From Herbaspirillum sp. GW103 (GTDB taxonomy: Bacteria; Pseudomonadota; Gammaproteobacteria; Burkholderiales; Burkholderiaceae_D), in contig NZ_AJVC01000003.1 in the NCBI RefSeq assembly GCF_000261365.1, positions 1,116,001-1,180,000 on the forward strand: 64,000 nucleotides of DNA, read 5' to 3'. Position 1 is the first letter of the stretch. Each line of letters opens with the position of its first letter. A program made the position numbers and the translations under genes. Positions 41,877 through 48,827 of the stretch are shown piece by piece. The notes below the pieces were generated by a model, which worked only from the letters and a program-made list of their open reading frames with translations, searched no databases and had not been told where the DNA came from.

Positions 41877-42038
41877 CTGTGCCGGATTGGTGCAAGATAT
41901 CTAATGGCTTCATCACTTTTAGCACCAAGACTATAAGTTCAGCTTATCAGTCAAGAAACATGCAGGGATTGCTGATCCCCCTGGACTGCCCACAGAATGG
42001 GCTTCCGATTTCATTGATGATCAAGAGGGGATAGCACC

Positions 42039-42869
42039 ATGAAGTTACGTCATTTGATTCCGACCGGCCTGACGGCCATGCTGCTCAGTACCGTAGCGGC
42101 TGCCGTGGGAGCCCAGAACATATCGGCCGACATTCTCGCCAGTGCACGCGCATCGGGTGTGATCCGTATTGCCAACACGCAAAGCAGCCCGCCTTGGAGT
42201 TTGATCGATGATAAGTTGCAACCGGCCGGCTATGACGTCGAGGTCGCCAAGGAAGTGGCAAGGCGCATCGGTGTGGCCAAGGTAGTGTTCGTGGCCGACA
42301 GTTTCAAGAATTTCGTCGAAGGTTTGAAATCCGGCAAGTACGACATGGTGATGAACGACCTGACGCCCACGCCGGAACGGGAGAAGCAGGTGGATTTCGC
42401 CGCGCCGTATGGGGTGGAGGATTTCCGCATCTTCGTACTGGCCAGCAATACCAGCATCAGGGACCAGCCCGATCTCAAGGGCAAGAAGGTCGGCGTGACC
42501 ACCGGCACCACCAACGAAAGCTGGGCGCGCGCCAACCTGAAGGCATCGGATATCCGCGCGTATGACAATGGTGGTTTCGTCTTCAACGATCTGGGCAATG
42601 GGCGCATCGACGCGGTCATCAGTTCACATTTCGGCGGCATGAAATACGCAAACGTGAACAAGTTACCGATCAAGGAAGTTGGACCGGTGCTGATCTACCA
42701 GTTGTCGGCACCGGCCATCGCCAAGGGTCAGCAGCCGTTGAAGGAGGCGGTCAGCAAGGCCATCGGGGACATGACACGCGATGGCACCATCGATCGACTG
42801 GCGCGCCGCTGGGTGGGCGCCGAATTCGATATGGTGGGTGATATCCAGAAGGCGATGCAGCAGCCTTGA
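42039..42869 (+). CDS. Polar amino-acid ABC transporter, periplasmic binding protein
   Basis: A 276-aa family-3 solute-binding protein with a signal peptide (LTAMLLSTVAAAVGAQ). The fold motifs are PAGYDVEVAKEVARRIGV, GLKSGKYDMVMNDLTPTPER and GVTTGTTNESWA. The AGAGG ribosome site precedes the ATG. Likely partner of the permease and ATPase at 38069-39486 although transcribed separately. Confidence 0.93.
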   Translation: MKLRHLIPTGLTAMLLSTVAAAVGAQNISADILASARASGVIRIANTQSSPPWSLIDDKLQPAGYDVEVAKEVARRIGVAKVVFVADSFKNFVEGLKSGKYDMVMNDLTPTPEREKQVDFAAPYGVEDFRIFVLASNTSIRDQPDLKGKKVGVTTGTTNESWARANLKASDIRAYDNGGFVFNDLGNGRIDAVISSHFGGMKYANVNKLPIKEVGPVLIYQLSAPAIAKGQQPLKEAVSKAIGDMTRDGTIDRLARRWVGAEFDMVGDIQKAMQQP

Positions 42870-43048
42870 TAACATTCTGCTGAATTTCCAATTGCCGGGG
42901 TGCTGTCAATACGGATGTGCGACGATGGAAGAGGTCGGCCAGCCTTGCTTGACACGTCCCGCTGCAGTCATAAGGTAAAACTTATGTACATAAAAGAAAT
43001 GAACTGGCAGCGGGTGGAGCGTAAAACCGTTTTTTCGGTTCGTGAATT

Positions 43049-43076
43049 ATTTTACATAATACAAATTATGCGAAAT
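43049..43076 (-). other. dif: XerCD dif site (left prophage junction)
   Basis: On the minus strand: XerC arm ATTTCGCATAA, centre TTTGTA, XerD arm TTATGTAAAAT. Both arms fit the proteobacterial dif consensus. It marks the replication terminus and is the left attachment junction of the prophage. The XerD arm should be chromosomal and the XerC arm phage-derived, because the right junction has the reciprocal pieces. A perfect 12-bp palindrome TTATGTACATAA lies ~55 bp to the left. Confidence 0.88.
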
Positions 43077-43118
43077 TTGTTGTGTTTAGCGGCAGCACGA
43101 AACCTTACAAAACGTCAG

Positions 43119-43144
43119 AAAAGCCACCTAAAACGGTGGCTTTT
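43119..43144. terminator. Bidirectional hairpin terminator near left edge
   Basis: AAAAGCCACC pairs with GGTGGCTTTT around a six-base loop; A-run on one side and T-run on the other make it work both ways. It should isolate the prophage edge from the host gene at 42039. Confidence 0.8.
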
Positions 43145-43212
43145 CCTTTACATGGTTTTACGTCTTATTCGTAAAATCACTGATCCCAAAAATTAATGAA
43201 AAGTCAATAAAA

Positions 43213-43584
43213 ATGAGGATGCCAACCCTTCGGTACGGGGATACCGATGAACTTGTGTTCTATGCCGCTGGTCGCCCCATTAAAGACCTCGCGCGCATGC
43301 TACGTCGTTCTGAACGCTCAGTTCACGACTGGCTGACCGGAAAGCAGAAATGCCCTTGGTGGGTACCCGAACTTCTTCGCCTCCGCGCAATGGAGGCCCG
43401 TGAACGGCATAGGCAAATGGGATTTTCCCCAGCAGTAACTAAACGCCTCGGAATTGTCGTTGGCGATGTCATCCAATTTAATGCAGTACCAACCCACAAG
43501 GAAAAGAAGAATGAAAGTGAAGTTCACAGCAGTAGCATCCCTGGCCCTCATCCTGACCGCTTGCGCATCGACGCAACCGGCTAA
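43213..43584 (+). CDS. Small putative HTH DNA-binding protein
   Basis: A 123-aa protein. Residues ~5-75 look like a DUF3653-type phage helix-turn-helix (AGRPIKDLARMLRRSERSVHDWLTGK) followed by the conserved-looking KCPWWVPELLRLR. The real start may be the ATG at 43219. The last ~25 codons overlap the lipoprotein gene in another frame, so the C-terminus is less certain. A role in phage regulation is inferred from the fold and place. Confidence 0.65.
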   Translation: MRMPTLRYGDTDELVFYAAGRPIKDLARMLRRSERSVHDWLTGKQKCPWWVPELLRLRAMEARERHRQMGFSPAVTKRLGIVVGDVIQFNAVPTHKEKKNESEVHSSSIPGPHPDRLRIDATG

Positions 43585-43870
43585 CGTCCTGCCGCTGGCA
43601 GGCGGCCAATACCGGACTACCGGAATTGCCGAAACTGAGCGTGACGCCCAGGCGGCGGCCATCAAGGCGGCCGATTCCACCTGCAGCAAGCAGAGCAAGC
43701 GCGCCGAGGTTTCGAACAGCGAGACGAAATACAAGGGCGTGGTTAGCGAAGGTACCAACCGCAATATCAACAAAGCAGGCGAGCTCGCAGCAGCAGTCGG
43801 TGTCTGGATGCCCGGACTCAGCGGCGACGATGATTATGAAGTCACCCTCACCTTTGCCTGCGCCGCGTAA
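43511..43870 (+). CDS. Prophage-encoded lipoprotein
   Basis: A 119-aa protein with a lipoprotein signal peptide (VASLALILTAC-A, lipobox LTAC). A small domain with two further cysteines (DSTCSKQS and FACAA) follows, perhaps a disulfide. AAGGAAAAGAAG precedes the ATG. It stands apart from the leftward late genes and is separated from them by a terminator. It could be a lysogenic-conversion or superinfection-exclusion factor. That is an inference; it has no recognised family. Confidence 0.75.
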   Translation: MKVKFTAVASLALILTACASTQPANVLPLAGGQYRTTGIAETERDAQAAAIKAADSTCSKQSKRAEVSNSETKYKGVVSEGTNRNINKAGELAAAVGVWMPGLSGDDDYEVTLTFACAA

Positions 43871-43886
43871 CGCTCCCTCGATCTAC

Positions 43887-43916
43887 GAAAAAGCCCCGGA
43901 AATCTGGGGCTTTTTC
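43887..43916. terminator. Terminator between convergent phage genes
   Basis: GAAAAAGCCCC pairs with GGGGCTTTTTC around GGAAATCT, with T-runs on both strands. It ends the rightward lipoprotein transcript and the leftward late operon. The last codon and stop of the 20-codon gene touch it. Confidence 0.9.
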
Positions 43917-43977
43917 ACTTCTTGCGCTTGCGGAAACGGCCCTTGGCCGTACGCGGTGGCATGCGTCGCTTGGTCAC
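43915..43977 (-). CDS. Tiny basic protein (20 aa)
   Basis: A GTG start behind AGGAG encodes twenty residues, VTKRRMPPRTAKGRFRKRKK, 11 of them Arg or Lys. The start overlaps the stop of the upstream gene (GTGA), so it is coupled to it, and the stop is at the operon terminator. Such peptides resemble the DNA-condensing basic proteins of small phages (for example microvirus protein J); binding of packaged DNA is an inference. Confidence 0.7.
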   Translation of the reverse strand: MTKRRMPPRTAKGRFRKRKK

Positions 43978-44153
43978 GTGCTTCTCCTGTCGAAAATATT
44001 GTTGAGACGTTGGTGCGCCTGATCTGCCGTCCGCTGCGCCCGCTCAATCTCTCGACGCTGTGCGCGAATATCTGCACGGATGCCGCCATAGGCCGCTGCC
44101 GCGCTTGCCAGCATGGTCAATGCCTTCTCGATCAAGTCGGGCGAGACGTCCAT
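43974..44153 (-). CDS. Small coiled-coil phage protein (59 aa)
   Basis: From ATG 44153 (MDVSPDLIEKALTMLASAAA), followed by a charged helix (RADIRAQRREIERAQRTADQ). It lies directly after the 57-aa membrane gene and overlaps the next start. The N-terminal half is Ala-rich and could contact membrane; the C-terminal half is probably a coiled coil. No family recognised. Confidence 0.72.
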   Translation of the reverse strand: MDVSPDLIEKALTMLASAAAAYGGIRADIRAQRREIERAQRTADQAHQRLNNIFDRRST

Positions 44154-44157
44154 TCGC

Positions 44158-44331
44158 TTACTTGCTTTCCGGCAGGAAGATGGCGGCGATGGACAGCAGT
44201 GCGCCAGCAGCTTGGCTTACCGCTTGGATGGTGGTCTGCGGCACACCAAACATGGCGGCGGCGGACAGCAGGCCAGCGATACCGGCTTGCGTGGACGGTT
44301 CTTTCAGGCGCTTGAGGATTGCATCTTTCAT
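44158..44331 (-). CDS. Small phage membrane protein (57 aa)
   Basis: The ATG at 44331 with GGAG eight bases upstream is preferred over an upstream GTG. It has two short hydrophobic stretches (GIAGLLSAAAMFGV and AAGALLSIAAIFLP) separated by PQTTIQAVSQ, and a basic start LKRLKEPSTQ. The pattern recalls small holin-like or virion membrane proteins. Position after the endolysin-side genes makes a lysis role possible. Confidence 0.7.
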   Translation of the reverse strand: MKDAILKRLKEPSTQAGIAGLLSAAAMFGVPQTTIQAVSQAAGALLSIAAIFLPESK

Positions 44332-44346
44332 GGTTATCTCCACGGG

Positions 44347-44520
44347 TTAGAAAAGGACGTTGCCGCTCGGGTCTTTGACCGTCACGGAGTTGTTGCTGAC
44401 GAACGCTTGCAGCTTGGGGAATCGGCTCAGCACGAAGGCGGCCAGGAGGACGCCTGCCAGTACGATTACGCCCTCTCGGAGCATGGCTTCAGGCTTGGGT
44501 ATGATCTCTTTCAGGTTCAT
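44347..44520 (-). CDS. Small phage membrane protein (57 aa)
   Basis: MNLKEIIPKPEAMLREG, then one TM helix (VIVLAGVLLAAFVLSRF) and a short polar end (NNSVTVKDPSGNVLF). The ATG at 44520 follows the upstream stop by two bases. Probably a virion membrane component. Confidence 0.7.
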   Translation of the reverse strand: MNLKEIIPKPEAMLREGVIVLAGVLLAAFVLSRFPKLQAFVSNNSVTVKDPSGNVLF

Positions 44521-44522
44521 TT

Positions 44523-44822
44523 TCAGTTCCACAGGTATTTCAAGAAGTCTCCGGCAGGGCAAGCAAATGAGGCATCCCACGTGCGCCCTTCCCGCTTGGC
44601 GCGCTCGCACTCGGTCTCGTCGGTGCGCGGCAGGCCGATGGAATCGCCAATTCCGTACACCACACCAGAAACAGCGCCGTCAGTAATGCCCCAGGCGATA
44701 CCGCCCACGGCTTCACCCACCGCAGTTGCCACATCCGCAACTACAGCTTTTTTTTTTGCGATGTACAGCAGCACCAGCGCGGCAGCACCAGCGCCCAGCA
44801 GAATAAATTTTGTGTTTTCCAT
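44523..44822 (-). CDS. Phage membrane protein with Cys-pair C-terminal motif
   Basis: A 99-aa protein with an N-terminal TM helix (FILLGAGAAALVLLYIA), a Gly-rich middle, and a C-terminal motif ECERAKREGRTWDASFAC followed by PAGDFLKYLW. The two cysteines may form a disulfide outside the membrane. Its ATG overlaps the preceding stop (TAATG). Likely a virion protein; function unknown. Confidence 0.75.
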   Translation of the reverse strand: MENTKFILLGAGAAALVLLYIAKKKAVVADVATAVGEAVGGIAWGITDGAVSGVVYGIGDSIGLPRTDETECERAKREGRTWDASFACPAGDFLKYLWN

Positions 44823-45193
44823 TACCAGTACGTCCCCGGCTTGAATACAACGCTTCCGTTATCCCTGGCAGTGTTGCCAGAGGAAATATTCCCGTAGTAG
44901 TCCGAGATTGCCTGATTCTTGATGTCGGAAAGCATGGGCACTTCGGTATTGACGCCGCCGTTATAAAACTCGCTGATGGTGCCCTTGATCAGGTCCGCAA
45001 GCGGAATCACCAGCGATGGATCAGCCGGGTTGTAGGCCGCACCGCTGTCCGGAGAAAATGGGTTCCATGTGCTGAAGACAGAGCGACTTCCGCTGCTGCT
45101 GGGCGTCCCCGTGGTGCGCCCGCGCGCCAGCGCATAGACCAGCGCGACGGCAGCGGCCCCTATCGCAACGTTGTAGAGCATGGCCTTTTTCAT
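44822..45193 (-). CDS. Phage membrane-anchored protein (123 aa)
   Basis: An N-terminal TM helix (LYNVAIGAAAVALVYALA), a Ser/Gly-rich linker, and a soluble domain (NPADPSLVIPLADLIKG) without recognised motifs. It overlaps the endolysin stop (ATGA). Candidate internal membrane or vertex protein. Confidence 0.75.
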   Translation of the reverse strand: MKKAMLYNVAIGAAAVALVYALARGRTTGTPSSSGSRSVFSTWNPFSPDSGAAYNPADPSLVIPLADLIKGTISEFYNGGVNTEVPMLSDIKNQAISDYYGNISSGNTARDNGSVVFKPGTYW

Positions 45194-45834
45194 GCCAGCA
45201 CCCCGCCCGCTTGCACGAAGGTGTCACGCAGCACGGCCATGCTTTCCTCTCGCTGTCCATATCCTGCACCCGGCAGGCTGGCCCACACACGGCGCACCTT
45301 GGCGATAGCGCTGTCCATATTTCCGGCGTCGATATCGCTTAATGCGCCCTTCTCGTTCGCCAGCTCCAGCGCGATCGCGTCTTGCGATTCCGGCGAAAAG
45401 TCGGTGATGCCCAACTTGGCCGCAACACGCACGTAGGTGGGCTTGGTGATCTGATACGCGCCGGCCGCCGTGGACACACAGCCAGGTCCGAGACCAGCAC
45501 CTGCACACATGGCGTTCGAAAGCGGCAGACCTCGCCAACCAGCAAGTGCCGGATGCGTCGCATAGCTGTCGAACAGCGCGCCACCCACGAGGGTGCGATA
45601 ACCATCGGGGCCGCTGGTGCCTTCTGGCACACGCAGCATGCTCAAAAAGGCCCCACGGTTTCCGCCGTTGCTCGGTACATTCATCCAGTAATCTCCTGCA
45701 GTGTTCGTTATCTCGTCAAAAATCGAGGGCGCGTTGTCGCTCTCGCTGGTGTCGTTGTCCCTGCTCTCGCCTCGCAGCAGCACATAGGCGCTTGCAGCAA
45801 GTAGCGCGGCGAGCAGTAGCCGCTTGTCTATCAT
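45190..45834 (-). CDS. Membrane-anchored lambda-R-type endolysin (GH104)
   Basis: A 214-aa protein. An N-terminal TM or signal-anchor (LLLAALLAASAYVLLRG) precedes a domain clearly like phage lambda R lytic transglycosylase: FLSMLRVPEGTSG (catalytic Glu ~71), GYRTLVGGALFDSYATHPAL, AAGAYQITKPTY, DFSPESQDAIALELANEKGA, VWASLPGAGYGQ. It cuts peptidoglycan during entry or lysis. A tailless phage using this fold with a TM anchor, in the middle of virion genes, suggests a virion-associated entry enzyme. It overlaps the genes on both sides (ATGA). Confidence 0.9.
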   Translation of the reverse strand: MIDKRLLLAALLAASAYVLLRGESRDNDTSESDNAPSIFDEITNTAGDYWMNVPSNGGNRGAFLSMLRVPEGTSGPDGYRTLVGGALFDSYATHPALAGWRGLPLSNAMCAGAGLGPGCVSTAAGAYQITKPTYVRVAAKLGITDFSPESQDAIALELANEKGALSDIDAGNMDSAIAKVRRVWASLPGAGYGQREESMAVLRDTFVQAGGVLA

Positions 45835-46058
45835 GCTGCGGCTTGTCCAGCGTCCGCAGGATCGACGATTGGCGGAATCTCCTGATACTCCCACGCATCA
45901 CCTCGAAAAACGCGCATGAAGCCTTCCAGCTCATCCGCTGGCTCTTTCGCGGTGGCCGATGCTGGGATCAGCCAATTACCCGAGACCAGCGGATCCGCAT
46001 CCGCCTCACCCTGGCCTAGATAGATTCCCGTCTCCGGGTGGTAGTGATAAATCTTCAT
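45831..46058 (-). CDS. Tail-fibre-assembly (Tfa)-like small protein
   Basis: A 75-aa protein beginning MKIYHYHPETGIYLGQGEAD, with GNWLIPASATAKEP and GDAWEYQEIPP, the pattern of the N-terminal part of tail-fibre assembly/chaperone proteins in tailed phages. It directly follows the collar-domain gene, the usual place of Tfa. It probably helps fold the spike. Confidence 0.8.
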   Translation of the reverse strand: MKIYHYHPETGIYLGQGEADADPLVSGNWLIPASATAKEPADELEGFMRVFRGDAWEYQEIPPIVDPADAGQAAA

Positions 46059-46065
46059 GTTGTTC

Positions 46066-46632
46066 TCAATACTTGATCACGGCCAGCATCGCGACGTTTC
46101 GCGGCCTGGTTTCGGTGCCGAAGCGCGGCGCCCCATACGCTCCCAGAGTCAAGGGGGTATTGACGCTCGCGCCGCCCGGATTGTCTACGTTCGCATTACC
46201 CGTATTGCCTCCGAAACCATACGACGAACCAGTTCCGCCCAGCATGCTTATCGTGTGCGCATGCCCTTGGAACTGATCCAGTTGGCCCGAGCCGTTGACG
46301 CGGGAGGCATCCACGCCTCTCCCATCGTCCCAGCCGCGCAAGAACTCGCCGCGCAGGTCTGGCAGTGCGAACGTGGTCGAACCGTCGCCGACACCATAGG
46401 TGGTGCCGATCTTGGCGAACAGGCCCGCATAGGCAGTGCGCGACACCAGCGCGCCGTTTGCCTTCAGCCAGCCGGGCGGCGCGGTGTTGTAGGCCACGTA
46501 TTTGACCTCGCCCGGCAGAGACGCTCTCACATCCAGCTCTGCTAACGCTGCCTGTACGCTGGTGCTGATCAGCGCCCCTACGGGCTTGAAGGAGATGGCC
46601 GCCGCGATCAAGCTACGGACGATGCGGCTCAT
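46066..46632 (-). CDS. Collar-domain spike / receptor-binding protein
   Basis: A 188-aa protein. Residues ~40-100 form a phage tail-collar domain (APPGWLKANGALVSRTAYAG, GVGDGSTTFALPDLRGEFLR). A Gly/Asn-rich region follows, ending RPRNVAMLAVIKY, the usual end of short tail fibres. It starts inside the stop of the 262-aa gene (ATGA). In a phage without a tail it most likely forms the vertex spike that binds the host. Confidence 0.85.
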   Translation of the reverse strand: MSRIVRSLIAAAISFKPVGALISTSVQAALAELDVRASLPGEVKYVAYNTAPPGWLKANGALVSRTAYAGLFAKIGTTYGVGDGSTTFALPDLRGEFLRGWDDGRGVDASRVNGSGQLDQFQGHAHTISMLGGTGSSYGFGGNTGNANVDNPGGASVNTPLTLGAYGAPRFGTETRPRNVAMLAVIKY

Positions 46633-47417
46633 TTCAGCACCTGCATGTTGACCTGGACATTCGCGGTATCGCTGATGCCGTACCAGGTCGCTCCTGCAGC
46701 GTCATCCTCGAAATGAACGTCACCGGGGCCGAGCAAAATCGTCGCGTTTGCCAACGTCACATTGGTGCTACCAAGCGCCACCATTGCGGTGGCATGGGTG
46801 TTGCGAAAGCGAATTTTCCGGTTCGTCGGATCGCTGCGAAGCTGTGCCTTGGTGTTTGCCGTAGGCATGTTCACCACATATTCCAAGATATTCAGTAGCG
46901 ACTGATTGCGCGTCGGTACCGCTGTATCGTCGGTATTCTTCACTGTCACATCCAACGCAGCACCTGCGGCAGGTGCGACGGTGAAGACCGCACCGGCCTT
47001 CTGCGCCACTGGCACGGCATCGGCGTCAGCATTTGTCACTTTGACGTTGCCGAGTACCGGTTCCACGGTCCCGGAGAACGATACCGGTACCGGAGTAGCG
47101 GCCGTATTGGTGATTGCCACGCCGCCCGGTACCGACACGGATGCACCATCCGCAAAGCCCACCTGCACATCGTCGTTGGACACGATGAATGTCACGGTGG
47201 CATCGACTGCGCTGGTGAATTGCAGGCCATCGAAGTCGGTAATCACCTTGAATCCGGTTTTCCGCCCCGGCAGCAGTGCTGCTGCCGCGCCGCGCTGTAA
47301 GATCGTGACATCGACGGATGCCCCTGCCGGAGATACCGAGTCGATAAGGAAGACGCGGCCGGATGTCGGCAGCGGTACCATCTTTCCTGCCTTGAGTTTT
47401 TCGGTGTAAGTCTGCAT
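46629..47417 (-). CDS. Putative vertex/spike-base structural protein
   Basis: A 262-aa, beta-rich, Val/Ala/Thr-rich protein without TM segments or known motifs. It has repeated short beta patterns such as VPGGVAITNTAATPVPVSFS, and an end with MVALGSTNVTLANATILLGP and WYGISDTANVQVNMQV. It is coupled to the collar-domain gene, so a penton or spike-stalk role is the best guess. Confidence 0.65.
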   Translation of the reverse strand: MQTYTEKLKAGKMVPLPTSGRVFLIDSVSPAGASVDVTILQRGAAAALLPGRKTGFKVITDFDGLQFTSAVDATVTFIVSNDDVQVGFADGASVSVPGGVAITNTAATPVPVSFSGTVEPVLGNVKVTNADADAVPVAQKAGAVFTVAPAAGAALDVTVKNTDDTAVPTRNQSLLNILEYVVNMPTANTKAQLRSDPTNRKIRFRNTHATAMVALGSTNVTLANATILLGPGDVHFEDDAAGATWYGISDTANVQVNMQVLK

Positions 47418-47424
47418 TGCTGCC

Positions 47425-47817
47425 CTATTTGCTCAGAGATTTGATTGCAACAAGGCCGAGCACCGCCACCACTGCGCCGACAAGCACCTTCTGCTCACCG
47501 GCCTTGCTGGTGGTGTAGGCGTCGTCAATCTTGGTGCTGAAGTCGGTGTATGCCTGCTGGACTGCCGCCAGTGCAGAGGTGCTTGCCTTCTGGACAGCAT
47601 CTGTCGAGGCCGCTGCCTGACTGGCGGCATTCTTCGCCAGCGCGGTGGCGAAGTCGAACGCCTTCGACACGGTGCCGAAATCAGTAGTCGTCACGCTCAC
47701 ACTGTTGCCAGATGCCCGGCTCATCACCAGGTTTACCGAATCTTGCGCGGCGGCGATCCGGTTGTCCTGGGCTTCGCTTGTGCTGGTCTGGCTTGCGTCG
47801 CTGCTGCTCTCAGACAT
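47425..47817 (-). CDS. Coiled-coil virion protein with C-terminal TM helix
   Basis: A 130-aa protein. The Ser-rich start is followed by a long Ala-rich helix with heptad character (FDFATALAKNAASQAAASTD) and a C-terminal TM helix (VLVGAVVAVLGLVAIKSL). The topology suggests a fibre or pillar anchored in the virion membrane. Confidence 0.72.
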   Translation of the reverse strand: MSESSSDASQTSTSEAQDNRIAAAQDSVNLVMSRASGNSVSVTTTDFGTVSKAFDFATALAKNAASQAAASTDAVQKASTSALAAVQQAYTDFSTKIDDAYTTSKAGEQKVLVGAVVAVLGLVAIKSLSK

Positions 47818-48238
47818 GAATTTTCTTTCTCATAACGAACGCATCAAGCGTCCAACCTTGTTTGCTCAGCTTTTTCACGAGGCCCCTTCGGCGGGTATTG
47901 ATCACGATGCTATCGACCTCTGCGCACTGCGCCGCAATGACTGGCTCAATGGACTGCACCAGATCGAAGCCCGGCGCATGCCCTGCCGCTGCCACGATGA
48001 AAACTTCTGTGCCGCGCGCTCTGTCCACCTGTTTGAGGGCATAGCGGGCGATGGTCACGCCACCGACCTGCACCTCATACAACTGCGCCTCGCGCAAGCA
48101 CGAGTCCATGTCGCCGAGGCCGCCAGTCGTATCCCGACGCTCGTCGAATGCTCGCGCATACGCCGCGCGGGCCGCGTCGTCGAGCGTTCCGACGACGATG
48201 CGCGCTAGATCTTCTTCTTGGCTTTCAACAGCATCCAT
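47810..48238 (-). CDS. GNAT-like phage protein
   Basis: A 142-aa soluble protein from ATG 48238 (MDAVESQEEDLARIVVGTLD). The C-terminal half (EVDSIVINTRRRGLVKKLSK then GWTLDAFVMRK) resembles the last strands and helix of an acetyltransferase fold, often seen in phage proteins of unknown role. An acetyl-CoA loop is not evident, so activity is doubtful. It overlaps both neighbours. Confidence 0.65.
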   Translation of the reverse strand: MDAVESQEEDLARIVVGTLDDAARAAYARAFDERRDTTGGLGDMDSCLREAQLYEVQVGGVTIARYALKQVDRARGTEVFIVAAAGHAPGFDLVQSIEPVIAAQCAEVDSIVINTRRRGLVKKLSKQGWTLDAFVMRKKIHV

Positions 48239-48429
48239 AGGCCCACGGCAGCAGCCGCCATATACAGGAAGTCGGTAGGAATGCCGCCACCGGCCGCGCT
48301 CCCGCTCCCGTTGTTGATGATCCAATCGCCTTGATTGAGCAGGACGTTTCCGCTTACCCCAAACTCCCCACCCTTAGCAGAGCTGGAAGAAGAGGTCTGC
48401 AACGACATGGACGGCATTGCTGGCGTCAT
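48205..48429 (-). CDS. Small C-terminally anchored phage protein (74 aa)
   Basis: A Ser/Gly-rich N-terminal part and one TM helix (FLYMAAAAVGLWMLLKA) followed by lysines. It could instead start at the second ATG. It overlaps the upstream gene by four bases and the downstream one by 34. Virion membrane protein likely. Confidence 0.7.
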   Translation of the reverse strand: MTPAMPSMSLQTSSSSSAKGGEFGVSGNVLLNQGDWIINNGSGSAAGGGIPTDFLYMAAAAVGLWMLLKAKKKI

Positions 48430-48818
48430 TTGCTAACTACCAGGTAGACGCCAACTGCCACCGCACCCCAGAACAGCAACTGCCGACCGCTCAGCGGCTG
48501 GGTATAGCCGACCGGTACGGCCGTGCCATACGGGTATTGCTGTCGATACAGTGCTGCCGCCTGCAACTGCTGATTTGTCTTCGCAATCTGGCTGTTGTAG
48601 TCCAGCTGGTCGCGCTGCAGCGAGTAATTCAGCGCCTTGTCGAGCGCGCCACCGATCCAACTCAGGCTGGACCAGTCGAAAGACTGCATCTGCGGCGCAC
48701 CGTTGCTGTTGTCAGCGGCAGGCGGGGTCGCGGTATCGATGGTGCCGAGGTCGACACCATCAAAGCCGGTGCCGAGGCCGAAGCCCTGGCCGAAGTCACT
48801 TACGGTTCCCCAAGCCAT
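48426..48818 (-). CDS. C-terminally anchored phage protein (130 aa)
   Basis: It starts MAWGTVSDFGQGFGLGTGFD. The middle is a Gln-rich helix (YNSQIAKTNQQLQAAALYRQ) and the C-terminal helix (LLFWGAVAVGVYLVVS) is hydrophobic. It lies immediately after the capsid gene. The anchor plus outward helix suggests a protein linking capsid and membrane. Confidence 0.72.
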   Translation of the reverse strand: MAWGTVSDFGQGFGLGTGFDGVDLGTIDTATPPAADNSNGAPQMQSFDWSSLSWIGGALDKALNYSLQRDQLDYNSQIAKTNQQLQAAALYRQQYPYGTAVPVGYTQPLSGRQLLFWGAVAVGVYLVVSK

Positions 48819-48827
48819 GCGCCCCCC

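Noticed and set aside
41831..42034. 67-codon frame before the binding-protein gene
   Set aside because: It covers a probable terminator and promoter region and has no recognisable features.
42900..43196. 98-codon plus-strand frame across the left prophage junction
   Set aside because: It runs through dif and a hairpin terminator, has no ribosome site and is unlike known proteins.
46066..46632. Evidence for a tailed prophage
   Set aside because: Collar and Tfa-like genes occur alone; no terminase, portal, sheath, tube or tape-measure gene is present in the element.
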